A stretch of 64,000 bases of DNA from Myxococcales bacterium (GTDB taxonomy: Bacteria; Myxococcota_A; Bradymonadia; UBA7976; UBA1532), in contig JACKDN010000004.1 of NCBI GenBank assembly GCA_020633465.1, forward strand, positions 434,001-498,000. The letters are read 5' to 3'. Position 1 is the stretch's first letter. Every line of letters begins with the position of its first letter. Positions 30,973-40,995 of this stretch are shown in pieces. The notes beneath the pieces were generated by a model. That model saw nothing but the letters and a program-made list of their open reading frames with translations, was not told the DNA's origin and did not search any database. The position numbers were made by a program, and so were the translations under genes.

Positions 30973-32190
30973 TCAGGGCGCCAGCGCCGGCACGCTGCGG
31001 GGGCGCACGAGGATCCACAGCGACAGGATGGCGACGGCCGAGGTGGCGGCCATCGTCGCGCCCATCGGCACGGCGTCGGTGATGCCGAACAGGCCGATCA
31101 CCGGCGAGATGACGCCGGCGAGGCCGAAGTTCACCGCGCCCAGCAGCGAGGCCGCCGTGCCGGCCTGCGCCCCGTGCTCGGCCAGGGCCAGCACCTGGAT
31201 GCAGGGCATCGCGAGGCCGCAGGTCATCAGGAAGATCCACAGCGGCACCAGCACGCCGAACAGGCCCGCGCCGGCGAGGTCGAGCAGGACGATCGCGCCG
31301 GACGCCGCCAGCAGCACCGCCGTCGCCGCCACCAGCACCCACTGCGGACCGATGCGCTGGGCGAGCCGCGCGCTGGCCTGCGCGCCCGCGACGATGCCCA
31401 GCGAGTTGGTCGCGAAAAGCAGGCCGTAGTCCTGCGCGTCGAGGTGGTAGACCTGCTGGAACAGGAACGACGACGACGACAGGTATGCGAACAGGCCGCT
31501 GAACACCATGCCGCCGATGAGGGCGACGCCGATGAAGGCGCGATCGGCGAAGAGGATCTTGTAGCGCGCGACGGTGGCGCCGCGCTCGGCCGCGTGGCGG
31601 CGGGCGCGGGGCAGCGTCTCGGGGATGAACAGCACGGTGCACAGCCACACCAGCGCCCCGAAGGCGGCCAGCACCACGAAGATGCCGCGCCACGAGGTCC
31701 AGCGCATCAGCTGCGAGCCGACCACCGGCGCGAGGATGGGCGCGAGGCCGGTGACCAGCGCCAGGCGGGCCAGCACCCGCACCATGCGGTGGCCGGCGAA
31801 CAGGTCGCGCACCATGGCCATGGCGACGACCGCGCCCGCGGCGGCGCCGGCCCCCTGCAGGCCCCGGAAGAACAGCAGCAGGTGGTAGTCGTGGGTCAGC
31901 GCGACGCCGAGGCTGGCGGCGATGTGCAGCGTCGTGGCGAGGATGATCGGCAGGCGGCGCCCGACCCGATCGCTCCAGGGCCCCACCACCAGCTGGCCGA
32001 GCGCGAAGCCGAGCGCGGTGGCAGTGAGGGTCAGCTGCACCGCGGCGGTGTTGATGCCGAGATCCGCCTCCACCTGCGGGAACGCCGGCAGGTACAGGTC
32101 GACGGTGAAGGGGCCGAGGCCACGCAGCGCGCCCAGGATCAGCACGAACAGCCAGCGTTGGCGGGTGGTCGTCGGTGCGTGGGGCGTCAT
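30973..32190 (-). CDS. Bcr/CflA-type multidrug efflux transporter (MFS)
   Basis: 405 residues, twelve predicted membrane helices. Family motifs are visible: the start LRGLGPFTVDLYLPAFPQVE, LTATALGFALGQLVVGPWSD with DRVGRRLP (the MFS loop 2-3 signature), and FFRGLQGAGAAAGAVV. It is a proton-driven exporter of drugs such as bicyclomycin or chloramphenicol; the actual substrate is unknown. Its stop abuts the RHS gene stop (0 bp). The promoter region, shared with the divergent yhaO, contains a near-palindrome at 32277-32294 that could be a repressor site. Confidence 0.92.
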   Translation of the reverse strand: MTPHAPTTTRQRWLFVLILGALRGLGPFTVDLYLPAFPQVEADLGINTAAVQLTLTATALGFALGQLVVGPWSDRVGRRLPIILATTLHIAASLGVALTHDYHLLLFFRGLQGAGAAAGAVVAMAMVRDLFAGHRMVRVLARLALVTGLAPILAPVVGSQLMRWTSWRGIFVVLAAFGALVWLCTVLFIPETLPRARRHAAERGATVARYKILFADRAFIGVALIGGMVFSGLFAYLSSSSFLFQQVYHLDAQDYGLLFATNSLGIVAGAQASARLAQRIGPQWVLVAATAVLLAASGAIVLLDLAGAGLFGVLVPLWIFLMTCGLAMPCIQVLALAEHGAQAGTAASLLGAVNFGLAGVISPVIGLFGITDAVPMGATMAATSAVAILSLWILVRPRSVPALAP

Positions 32191-32276
32191 CGGGGCCAAG
32201 GCGCGGGGTTCCTCTCGGGGCGCGGCGCGGCGGGCCGCGGGTCGGGGTCGGAAGATGGCGGCGCGGCGCTCGAAGT

Positions 32277-32294
32277 TTCGAACGATCGTCCGAA
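32277..32294. promoter_or_regulatory. 18-bp near-palindrome, candidate operator
   Basis: TTCGAACGATCGTCCGAA, symmetric but for one mismatched pair, in the 162-bp region between the divergent efflux and yhaO genes. Its size and form fit a TetR- or MarR-type repressor site, but no regulator gene is adjacent. Confidence 0.45.
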
Positions 32295-32352
32295 TCGGCT
32301 GGCGGCGCGCTCGACTTGATCGGCCGGCGAGCCCGGGTGATCGTCGCCGACC

Positions 32353-33619
32353 ATGCGCGACGGCTGCCTGATCTTCGTCGGCGACGTGCACCTCGGCCGG
32401 CGCCCGGCCACCGCGGCCGACGGGCTGGCGGCGTGCGGTCTCGATGCGCGCGACGTGTCGCCCGCCGCGGCGTGGCGCGCCACCGTCGACGAGGCGCTGT
32501 CGGTCGCGGCCCGCGCCGTCGTCCTGGCCGGCGACGTCGTCGAGAGCGAGGTCGATCGCTTCGAGGCCTTCGCCGCCCTCGAGGCGGGCGTGCGGCGCTT
32601 GACCGACGCGGGCGTGGCCGTCTTCGGCGTGGCGGGCAACCACGACGGGCTGGTGCTGCCCCGGCTGGCCGAGCGCATCGCCGGCTTCACCCTGCTGGGC
32701 GCCGGCGGCCGCTGGCAGGTCGCGCCCGTCCCCGGCGTCGGCGCGCCGGTCGATCTGCTCGGCTGGTCGTTCCCCGCCCGGCACCACCGCGGCGATCCGC
32801 TGGCCGACCCCAGCTTCCAGGCCGCCCTGGCCGCGCTGCGGCCGCACGCGACGTCGCTGGGCGTGCTGCACGGCGATCTGGACGCCGCCGACAGCCCCTA
32901 CGCGCCGGTGCGCGCGGCCGACCTGGCCCGCGCCCCGGTCGCCGCATGGCTCCTGGGCCACGTGCACGCCCCGCACGACCTGCGCGGCGACCGTCCGTTG
33001 GGCTACCTGGGCTCGCTGTGCGGGCTGGACGCGGGCGAGCCGGGGCCGCGGGGGCCCTGGCGCGTGGACGTCGACGGCGGCCGCGCCCGCGCCACCCACG
33101 TGCCGCTGGCGCCCATCCGCTGGTGCCCGCTGGCGGTCGCGGTGGGCGACGCCGAGGACGCCGACGCCGTGCACGCCGCCGTGCTGCGCGCGCGCGCGCG
33201 ACGCCGCCGACGCCGAGGACGACGCGCGCCTGCGGGTGCGCGCGTGGCGCGTCACGCTGACCGGGGCGGTGCGCGACCGCGCGGCCATCGACGCCTTCGT
33301 CGGCTGGCTGGCCGCGCGCGCGCCGCTGGTCGTCGACGCGGGCGGCCGGCCCGGCTTCGTCGAGCGCGTGATCGACGCGACCTGGCCGCAGGTGGATCTC
33401 GACGCCTTGGCCCGCGAGCGCACGCCCGCCGGCCGCCTGGCCCGCCGCCTGCGCGACCTGGAGGCCGGCGCCGACCTGCCGCTGGCCCTCGACGACGCCT
33501 TCGCCCGCGTGAGCACGCCCGCGTGGCGGCCCACGCCGCTGGACGACGCGGCGCGGCGCGCCGCGGCGGTGCGCGCCTGCCGCCGCGCGCTCGACGCCCT
33601 GCTGCGGCAGGCGCGCTGA
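32353..33619 (+). CDS. YhaO/SbcD-like metallophosphoesterase, frame shifted once
   Basis: The N-terminal part (from the ATG at 32353) is a calcineurin-like phosphoesterase with all metal motifs: FVGDVHLGRR, VVLAGDVVES, GNHDG, GVLHGDLD and GHVHAPH. It keeps frame to about 33184, where a (CG)7 run occurs. Downstream coding continues in another frame (DAADAEDDARLRVRAWRVTL ... RRALDALLRQAR) to the stop at 33617-33619. Gain or loss of one CG unit would restore the frame. The protein pairs with the YhaN-like ATPase encoded next (its ATG overlaps this stop by one base) and resembles the SbcD/Mre11 nuclease subunit of DNA end processing. Confidence 0.75.
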
Positions 33620-36328
33620 TGTGGATCCAGCGCCTGCACGTGCGCCACGCGCCCGGGCTGCCCGCCGGCGTGGCCCTGACCGACCTGCGCCCGGGCCCGA
33701 ACCTGGTGGTGGGCCCCAACGCCTCGGGCAAGTCGACGCTGGCCCGCGCCCTGCGCGCGACGCTCTGGCCCTCCGCGGCCCAGCCCGGCGTCACGGCGGA
33801 CGCGACCTGGCGCCACGGCGACGTCGCCCTCGAGGTGTCGCTGCACGGCGATCGCGCGACCTGGTCGAGCCCGCCGCCCCCGCTGCCCGACGCGACGCTG
33901 AGCGCGCGCTATCGGCTGGGCCTCGCCGAGCTGCTGCGGGCGGGTGAGGTGGACGCGCGGCTGGCGCGGGCCCTGGCGCGCGAGCTGGCGGGGGGCTACG
34001 ACGTCGACGCCGCGCAGGCGACCTTCGGCGACCGCAAGCTGCCACCGCGCGACAGGACGCGCGCGCTGACCGAGGCCGAGGCGGCGCTGCGGCGCGCCGA
34101 GCAGGAGGCGGTGGCCCTGGCCGACGAAGAGAAGCGCGCCTGGCGGCCGGCGCCGCGCGGCGCGCGGCGACGCAGCAGGCAGGGGCGGCTGCTGCCGGCG
34201 CTCGAGCGCCTGCGCGACGCCGCCGAGGCGCGGCCCGCCGCGCGGCGCTGCGGGCGCTGATCGAGGCGGCGCCCGCCGACCTCGACGCGGTGCCCGACGA
34301 CGCGGTGGCCGAGGCCACCCGCCTGGACGCGGGCTGGCCGAGGCGATCGCCGAGGCGGACGACGCGGCCCGCGGGCTGGCCGAGGCCGAGGACGCGCTGC
34401 GTCGCGCCGAGCTGACCGGCCCGCGGACGCCGCCGGCCGAGCTGCAGGCCTGGCGCGACCGGGTCGCGTCGTGGGTGGACGACGCGCGCGAGGCGGCGGC
34501 GGCGCTGCGCCGGGCCGCGGACGCCGCGGCGCGCGGCCACGCCGCGACAGCCGGCAGCCACCGCGGCGCCCACCGAGGCGCTCGAGCGCGCGATCGCGCG
34601 GGTGGTCGAGGGGCGGGCGCGGGTGGACGCCGCGGAAGCGCTGCGCCGCGCCTGGGCCGCCACGGCCGAGGGCGCCGGCGAGGACGACGCCGAGGCGGTG
34701 CGGCGATCGGCGCAGGCGCTGCGGGCGTGGCTGCGGCGCAGCGGCGAGGCGCGGGACCCCGGCCCGCGTTCGCGCTGCTGCTGGCGATCATGGGCGCGGT
34801 GAACCTGTGGGCGGCCGACCATCTGGCGACGCAGGGCGCCCTCGCTTTGGGGGCGGGCCTCGCGTGGCTCGCGCGGTGGCCCAGCCGCCGGCCGCGCGTC
34901 GACCACCCCCGCCCACCTGGAACGCCGAGGCGGTCGAGGCGCACCTCGACGCGCTCGACGGCCGCGCGCCGCCCGGCGGCGGCCGCCGACGACGCGCGGC
35001 GGCGCGCCCACGAGGCCGAGGGCGCGGCGGCGGACGCCGCGCAGAGGCGCTGGCCGCCGCCCACGCGGGACGGCGAGGCGCCGCCCTCGACCTGGGGCTG
35101 GACGGTGAGGCGGGCGATCTCACCGTGCTCGAGGCGGCCGCGCAGCGCGCCTGCGCGCGTCGCCTGGCCGACGCCGCCGCCGAGGCCGCGCGCGCGCGCC
35201 GAGGCCGCCGAGGCCGCCGTGGACGCGGGCGTCGACGCGGTGGCCGCGTGGCTCTTTCCCCGGGGGTATCCGGTCACCGACGCCGCCGGCGCGCAGGCGG
35301 CGCTGGACGACCTGGCGACGCGCACGACGCAGGCCGCGCACGCCGCCGCGGTGCACGCCGACCGGCGCGCGGCCGCCGAGCGGGCGGACGGGCGCGTCGA
35401 GGCGCTGCGGACGCGGCGCGCGGCGCTCTTCGCGCGGTCGGGCGTCGCGCCGGACGACGCGGCGGGCCTGGCGCGCCGCGCCGCCGCGCGGGGCGGCGCT
35501 CGACGCGCAGCGGGCCGAGGTCGCGCGCCTCGACGCCCGGCTGAGCGAGGCGCGCGCGCGCGCTGGCGCCGGCCGCGTCCGACCTGCGGGCCGAGGACGT
35601 GGCCGACCCGGAGGCGCTCGACGTGGCGGACGTGGACGCGCTGGCCGCCGAGCTGCAGGCGCGGGCCGCCGAAGCCGAGGGCCTGGCGCGCGCCGAGGGG
35701 GCGCTGCGGGCGCGGATCGCGGCGGCCTCGGAGGGCACGCGCCTCGCCGACGCGCTGGCCGCGGCCGAGCGGGCGCAGGCCGACCTCGACGCGGCGCGCG
35801 CCGAGGCGCTCGAGGACGCCCTCGCCCGCGCGTGGCTCGACGACGCGCGCGGGGCGACGACGCGGCCGACGCCCCCGCGGTGCTGCGGCGCGCCCACGAT
35901 CTGTTCGGCCGGTTCACCCACGGCGCCTACGGCCTGGAGGTCGACCCCGCCGGCCACTTCGTGGCCCGCGACCGGGCGTCCGGCGTCCTGCGCCCCCTCG
36001 AGGCGCTGTCGGACGCCACCCGCGTGCAGCTCCTGCTGGCCGCCCGCGTGGCCGGCGTCGAGGAGGCCGAAGCCGACGGCCCGCCGCTGCCGTTGGTGCT
36101 GGACGAGCTGCTGTCGACCACCGATCCCGACCGCTTCGCCGCCGTGGCCGAGGCCGTGTTCGCGCTGGCCGACGCGGGCCGGCAGGTGCTGTACCTCACC
36201 GCGGATCCGGCCGAGGCCGATCAGTGGCTCCGGGCGAGCGCGACCGCCGGGCGCGCGCCGCCGGCGCTGCACGCGCTGGGCGGCGCCCCGCGGCGCGCTC
36301 ATCGCCGCGGCCGCCCGCGCCGGCGTGA
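33619..36328 (+). pseudogene. YhaN-like Rad50/SbcC-type ATPase gene broken by many frameshifts
   Basis: The start (WIQRLHVRHAPGLPAG, Walker A VVGPNASGKSTLARAL) and the end (LSDATRVQLLLAARVAGV signature, then LPLVLDELLSTTDPDRFAA Walker B/D-loop) are clear and intact. The coiled-coil arms between them scatter over three frames, with breaks near 34235, 34340, 34550, 34765, 34905, 35190, 35490, 35850 and 36290 (approximate). A membrane-like stretch (FALLLAIMGAVNLWAADHLA, about 34770-34830) is as expected for YhaN proteins. GC here exceeds 80%. The damage may be sequencing error or true decay. If it is error, the product would be a membrane-tethered ATPase partner of the upstream nuclease. Confidence 0.7.
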
Positions 36329-36353
36329 GCGCCACGCCCCCCGGCCGCGGCGT

Positions 36354-37715
36354 CTACTCCGCGGCCGTCAACCCGCGCATCACCGGGCACTGCAGCACGA
36401 CGCCGGGCGGCGCGGTCTCGAGGTCGTCGCCGTCGGGCCAGCCGTCGATGCTGACCAGGAAGCGATCCTCGGGATAGGGCAGCACCTTCAGCAGGCCGTC
36501 CTTGAAGGGGTCGCGCCGCGCGCTGCGCAGGGGCTCGGCGTCGAACCCGTCCAGGCGCGGGCAGTCGCCCGTCGCCTCGACCACGCGCCGCCAGGTGGCC
36601 AGCGTGCGCAGGCCGGGGACGACGACGTCGCGCAGCGCGCGCTGGCGGACGTGGTCGGCGTAGGGGCCGACGAAGGTGACCATCGACTCGGCGAGGGCGC
36701 CGCTGCGGCCGTCGAGGCGGGTCAGCTCGCCGAGGCGCGCGTCGGCCTCGCGCAGCGACTCGGCGCAGCGGCGCGCCGGGGCGTCGGGTGGGCACGCCAC
36801 CTCGACCTGCTGCGCCAGCAGGTGCAGGCCCACGATCGGCAGCAGCGCGTCGTCGGGCAGCGCCGGATCGGGCAGCTCGATGTCGAGCAGCAGGGACGCC
36901 CACAGGCCCCGCAACGAGGCGGCCGGTGAGGGGCGCGTGGCGGCCAGCGTCGCCAGCTCGGCTTCGATCTGGCGAGGCAGCGAGGGGCCCAGCGGCGCCG
37001 GCCGATCGAGCAGCCCCTCGAGGGTGACGGCCAGCGGCGTGCGGGCGCGGACGGCGGCGGCCTGCACCTCGATGCGGGCGCCCCCGCGCGCGAGATCGTC
37101 GAGCAGCCGCAGGCCGTCGAGCAGGATCTCGGCCGCGGCCCGATCGTCCTCGGCGGCCCAGCGATGACGCGCCGAGGCGGCCAGGGCCAGCGCCAACGAC
37201 TCCAACCGATCGGGCGCCGCGCGGTCGCGCCCCGGGCGGTAGGGGCTGCACGCGTCCTGATAGCGGACGGCCTCGCGCACGTCCTCGACCAGCGGGGCGC
37301 ACACGGCGGCGACCGCCTCGATGGCGGGGGGCGCCGCCGTGGCGTCCGAGGGTCGCAGGGTCAGCCACGGGTTGCGCCGCGGCCACCCGGCGGGCAGGGC
37401 CTCGAAGGGCAGGAAGAGCGCCGCCTCGAGCGCCTCGCGCCCGGCGTCGACGGTGTCGAGGCAGCGCCGGTGCGCGCGGGCCTCGGCCACGTCGGCCAGC
37501 GCCTGCTCGCCGGAACCCGGCAGCGGCGCCCCCCGCAGCACCGGGCGAGGACACCGCATGGCGTCCTGCGCGGCCCGCAGCCGAGCGAGGGCCGCGCGCA
37601 GGCGCTGCGCCTCGGTCGACGTCACGCGCTCGGGCGGCGCCGGCTCGTCCCGGCAGGCCCAGGGCAGCACGGCAAGGACAGCGACGACGACGAACCATGC
37701 GAGGCGAGTGCGCAC
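36354..37715 (-). CDS. Lipoprotein of unknown function
   Basis: 453 residues from the GTG at 37715, which starts a lipoprotein signal (WFVVVAVLAVLPWAC). The mature protein is mostly alpha-helical and soluble, with scattered Cys (CPRPVL, HRRCLD, DACSPY). No domain was recognised. It faces the 3' end of the yhaN remnant and diverges from the PhoD gene with a 109-bp gap. Codon use and length look normal, so a real gene of unknown role. Confidence 0.8.
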   Translation of the reverse strand: MRTRLAWFVVVAVLAVLPWACRDEPAPPERVTSTEAQRLRAALARLRAAQDAMRCPRPVLRGAPLPGSGEQALADVAEARAHRRCLDTVDAGREALEAALFLPFEALPAGWPRRNPWLTLRPSDATAAPPAIEAVAAVCAPLVEDVREAVRYQDACSPYRPGRDRAAPDRLESLALALAASARHRWAAEDDRAAAEILLDGLRLLDDLARGGARIEVQAAAVRARTPLAVTLEGLLDRPAPLGPSLPRQIEAELATLAATRPSPAASLRGLWASLLLDIELPDPALPDDALLPIVGLHLLAQQVEVACPPDAPARRCAESLREADARLGELTRLDGRSGALAESMVTFVGPYADHVRQRALRDVVVPGLRTLATWRRVVEATGDCPRLDGFDAEPLRSARRDPFKDGLLKVLPYPEDRFLVSIDGWPDGDDLETAPPGVVLQCPVMRGLTAAE

Positions 37716-37824
37716 CCCGCCAGGGTAGTCCTCCGGCCGCGGCCGCCACCAGTTGGCGCCGCGGGGTTGCGCCGGGCGGCCGTTGCCGTACTCTGGCCGC
37801 CGACGACCACCCGCGGAGCCCCCG

Positions 37825-39195
37825 ATGCGTTCCTCGCGCGCCCGCGCCCTGCTGCTGCCCGCCGCCCTGCTGCTGGGCGCCTGCGCCTCGGCGCCGCCCA
37901 TCGCGGCGGGCCCGATGGTGGGTTACGGCGCCTATCACGACGTGGCGATCTGGGTGCGCACCGGCGCGCCCGCCGCGGTGCAGGTGCGGTACTGGCCGGT
38001 GGACGACCCGGACGCCACGAAGACGACGCCGCCCGTTCGGACGGCGGGTCACGACGACCGCATCGCCCACGTCGTCGTCACCGACCTGCCGCCCGGCACG
38101 CACTTCGCCTACGAGATCCTGGTCGACGGGCAGGTGCGCCCGCGCGACTGGCCCCTGCGCTTCCAGACCCAGCCGCTGTGGATTCGCCGCGCCGATCCGC
38201 CCGACTTCACCGTCGCGATCGGCAGCTGCGCCTACCTGAACGATCCCAACTACGAGCCCGCGGGCCGCGAGCCCTACGGCGGCGACTTCGGCATCTTCGA
38301 CACCATCCGCGCCCAGGATCCCGACCTCATGCTGTGGCTGGGCGACAACCTGTACCTGCGCGAGACCGACTACGGCTCGGCCGCCGGCATCTACCGCCGC
38401 TACACGATCGACCGCGCCTTCCCCGCGCTGCAGCCGCTGCTCGGCGGCGCGCACCACTACGCCATCTGGGACGACCACGACTACGGCCCCAACGACGCCG
38501 ATCGCAGCTATCCGCTGAAGGCCGCGACGCTCGACGCCTTCCGCCAGTATTGGGCGAACCCCAGCTTCGGCCTGCCCGAGGCGCCCGGCGTCTTCGGGCA
38601 GTTCACCTGGGGCGACGTCGACTTCTTCCTGCTGGACGATCGCTATCACCGCGCGTCGTCGCGCGCGCCCGCGGACAGCGCCAAGGTGGTGCTGGGCGAG
38701 GCGCAGCTCCGGTGGCTGATCGACGGCCTCACCACCAGCCGCGCCCCCTTCAAGATCGTCGTCGGCGGCATGCAGTTCCTCAGCCCCTTCGCGTTCTGGG
38801 AGGGCTACGCGCAGCACCCCGTGCAGCAGCGCCACCTGGTCGACGTGCTGGTCGAGCGGGGCATCGAGGGCGTCGTCTTCTTGTCCGGCGACCGCCACCA
38901 CACCGAGCTGGTGCGGGTGACGCCGCCCGGCTTCTATCCGCTGTACGACTTCACCAGCTCGCCGCTGACCAGCCGCCCCGCGAACCCCGAGCCCGAGCTG
39001 ACCTCGCCCGCCCGCGTCGACGGCACGCTGGTGGTGGGCGAGCGCAACTTCGGCCTGCTGCGCTTCTCGGGGCCCGAGGACGATCGGGTGCTCGAGATGC
39101 GCACGCTGAACGCCGCCGGCGAGCTGAAGTGGACCCACACCGTGCGCGCGCGTGACCTCACCGTGCCCGCGCCGGCCGCCGAGGAGACCCCGTGA
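37825..39195 (+). CDS. PhoD-type alkaline phosphatase lipoprotein
   Basis: 456 residues from the ATG at 37825. A lipoprotein signal with lipobox LLLGAC precedes a PhoD N-terminal beta domain (about 30-120). The metallophosphatase domain follows: TVAIGSCAYLND, LMLWLGDNLYLRETDYG, HHYAIWDDHDYGPNDAD, FLLDDRYHR and FLSGDRHHTE, which hold the Ca/Fe ligands. It hydrolyses phosphodiesters or monoesters outside the cytoplasm. Unlike classic PhoD it has no twin-arginine signal but a lipobox. It overlaps the next lipoprotein gene by 4 bases. Confidence 0.92.
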   Translation: MRSSRARALLLPAALLLGACASAPPIAAGPMVGYGAYHDVAIWVRTGAPAAVQVRYWPVDDPDATKTTPPVRTAGHDDRIAHVVVTDLPPGTHFAYEILVDGQVRPRDWPLRFQTQPLWIRRADPPDFTVAIGSCAYLNDPNYEPAGREPYGGDFGIFDTIRAQDPDLMLWLGDNLYLRETDYGSAAGIYRRYTIDRAFPALQPLLGGAHHYAIWDDHDYGPNDADRSYPLKAATLDAFRQYWANPSFGLPEAPGVFGQFTWGDVDFFLLDDRYHRASSRAPADSAKVVLGEAQLRWLIDGLTTSRAPFKIVVGGMQFLSPFAFWEGYAQHPVQQRHLVDVLVERGIEGVVFLSGDRHHTELVRVTPPGFYPLYDFTSSPLTSRPANPEPELTSPARVDGTLVVGERNFGLLRFSGPEDDRVLEMRTLNAAGELKWTHTVRARDLTVPAPAAEETP

Positions 39196-40249
39196 TCCGT
39201 CCCACCCTCGTGACGCTCGTCCTCGCCGCCGCGGCGACCGGCTGCGGCAAGGAGCCCAAGGCCCCAACCGCCGCGAAGCCGGCGCGCGACGCGGCCGCCG
39301 CCCTGGCCCCGACGCGGCGCCCCAGCGCGCGGCCGACGCCGCACCGACCCCGGCGCCGCCGCCCGCCCAGGTCGACGGACCCTTCGTCGGCGTCTGGCAG
39401 ATCGACTTCGACGCGCTCGAGAAGGAGCCCACCATCGCCAAGATGCCCGCCGCCGAGCGGGCGCGGCTGGTGCAGGCCATGCGCCGCGCGGACACGCGGG
39501 TCACCTTCGGCGGCGACGGCACCTGGACGATGAAGCTGGGCGGCGCCATCCGCCGGGGGGGCTACACCGTCGAGACGGTGCGGCCCGGCGTGTTCCGCCT
39601 GCTGACCGCCAGCGCCGAGGGGGACGCCGGGCAGTGGAAGGTCGAGGTGAACGGCGACGCCCTGCGCATGCAGCGCGACGGCGCCGATCCGCTGCCGATG
39701 AAGCGGGCGGGCGACGAGAAGCCCACCTTCGACGGCCTGCGCCCGGGGTTGGCGCGCTTCCTGTTCGGCAAGGGCACCGACGTGCCGCGCGCCCCCGCCG
39801 ACGTGAAGCCCGCCGACGAGGCGACGGCGAAGCGGATCATCGGCGCGCTGGCCGGCGTGTGGACGCGCGACATGGACGCGATGATGACCGACCCGGAGCT
39901 GGCGAAGCTGCCCCCGACCACGCGCCGGGCGCGCATCGACAAGGCGCGGCTGCTGTTCGCGGCGCTGCGCATCGAGCTGTACCCCGACGGCCGTGTCCTG
40001 CTGTCCTTCGGGCGCATGAAGCAGGCGGGCACCTGGACGCCGGTCGCGTTGGAGGGCGACACGGCCACCATCGCCACGAAGATGGAGCTGGGCGGGGTGA
40101 CCGACACCGAGCTGCTGACGGTGCGCCTGGCCCGCAACAAAGCGCAGATCGCGCTCGGCCCCGAGAAGGCGGTCACCCTGGCGCGCAAGATGAAGCTCGA
40201 CCACGGCCACGAGGCGCCCGGCGGCGGCGAGGACGCCCACGACCACTGA
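39192..40249 (+). CDS. Two-repeat lipoprotein, frame shifted once
   Basis: The start is the GTG overlapping the phosphatase stop; VIRPTLVTLVLAAAATGC is a lipoprotein signal. At about 39310 the reading moves to another frame, as if one base were missing in a CCCCG run. The rest then reads through to 40249: AADAAPTPAPPPAQ and two similar domains. Each begins with a GVW motif (GVWQIDFDALEKEPTIAKMP; GVWTRDMDAMMTDPELAKLP), shares an RARL or RARI helix, and ends in a beta strand with Gly-Gly or similar. It looks like two tandem lipocalin-like units. Partner of the phosphatase by position; function unknown. Confidence 0.72.
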
Positions 40250-40293
40250 CCCCACCCGCGCATCCTGTGCGTGAACCCCGTCCGGGAGACCCC

Positions 40294-40995
40294 ATGGCGC
40301 GCCTGTACCTCCGCCAGCTGCTCGCTGGCCGCGACTTCGCCATCGGCGACGCGGCCGCCGGGCAGATGCAGAACTTCGTCTACCTGATCGGCGACCGCGA
40401 CACCGGCGAGTGCCTGGTGGTCGACCCAGCCTGGGACGTACGCGATCTGGTGCGCGTCGCCGCCGCCGACGACATGACCATCACCGGCGCGCTGGCCACC
40501 CACTACCACCCGGATCACGTGGGCGGCACGATGTTCGGCTTCACGGTCGAGGGGCTGCCCACGCTGATGGAGGTGAACCCCTGCAAGGTGCACGTGCACA
40601 AGCTCGAGGCGGCCGGCGTGCAGCAGGTGACGGGGCTGAGCAAGAGCGATCTGGTGCTGCACGACTCGGCCGACGTCGTGAAGGTCGGCGGCGTCGAGGT
40701 CGAGCTGCTGCACACGCCCGGCCACACGCCGGGCAGCCAGTGCTTCCGGGTGAAGGACGCGCTGGTCGCCGGCGACACGCTGTTCCTGCAGGGCTGCGGG
40801 CGGGTCGATCTGCCCGGCGGCGATCCCGACGAGATGTACTACACCCTCACCCAGCGGCTGGCCTCACTGCCCGACGAGACCGTGCTGTTCCCCGGCCACG
40901 CCTACGGCGGCGAGCACGCGCCGATGGGCGTCGTGCGCCGCACCAACCCGTACCTGCAGATCAAGGACATCGACACCTGGCGGCGCCATCACTGA
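40294..40995 (+). CDS. Metallo-beta-lactamase-fold hydrolase (glyoxalase II-like)
   Basis: 233 residues. The metal signature THYHPDHVGG (HxHxDH) is complete, followed by LLHTPGHTPGSQCFRV, VAGDTLFL and FPGHAYGGEHAPMG. The overall form is that of the glyoxalase II/persulfide dioxygenase branch: cytoplasmic, two-metal or one-metal centre, thioester or persulfide substrate. Which one cannot be told. Its 3' end overlaps the 3' end of the opposite-strand acetyltransferase gene by 7 bases. Confidence 0.9.
   Translation: MARLYLRQLLAGRDFAIGDAAAGQMQNFVYLIGDRDTGECLVVDPAWDVRDLVRVAAADDMTITGALATHYHPDHVGGTMFGFTVEGLPTLMEVNPCKVHVHKLEAAGVQQVTGLSKSDLVLHDSADVVKVGGVEVELLHTPGHTPGSQCFRVKDALVAGDTLFLQGCGRVDLPGGDPDEMYYTLTQRLASLPDETVLFPGHAYGGEHAPMGVVRRTNPYLQIKDIDTWRRHH

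Noticed and set aside
30973..32190. Gene after the RHS gene as an immunity protein
   Set aside because: It is on the opposite strand and encodes a clear Bcr-type efflux pump.
39192..40249. Programmed frameshifting as the cause of the split lipoprotein and peptidase genes
   Set aside because: No slippery heptamer with downstream pseudoknot was evident; the breaks lie in GC-saturated linkers, where base-calling indels are more likely.
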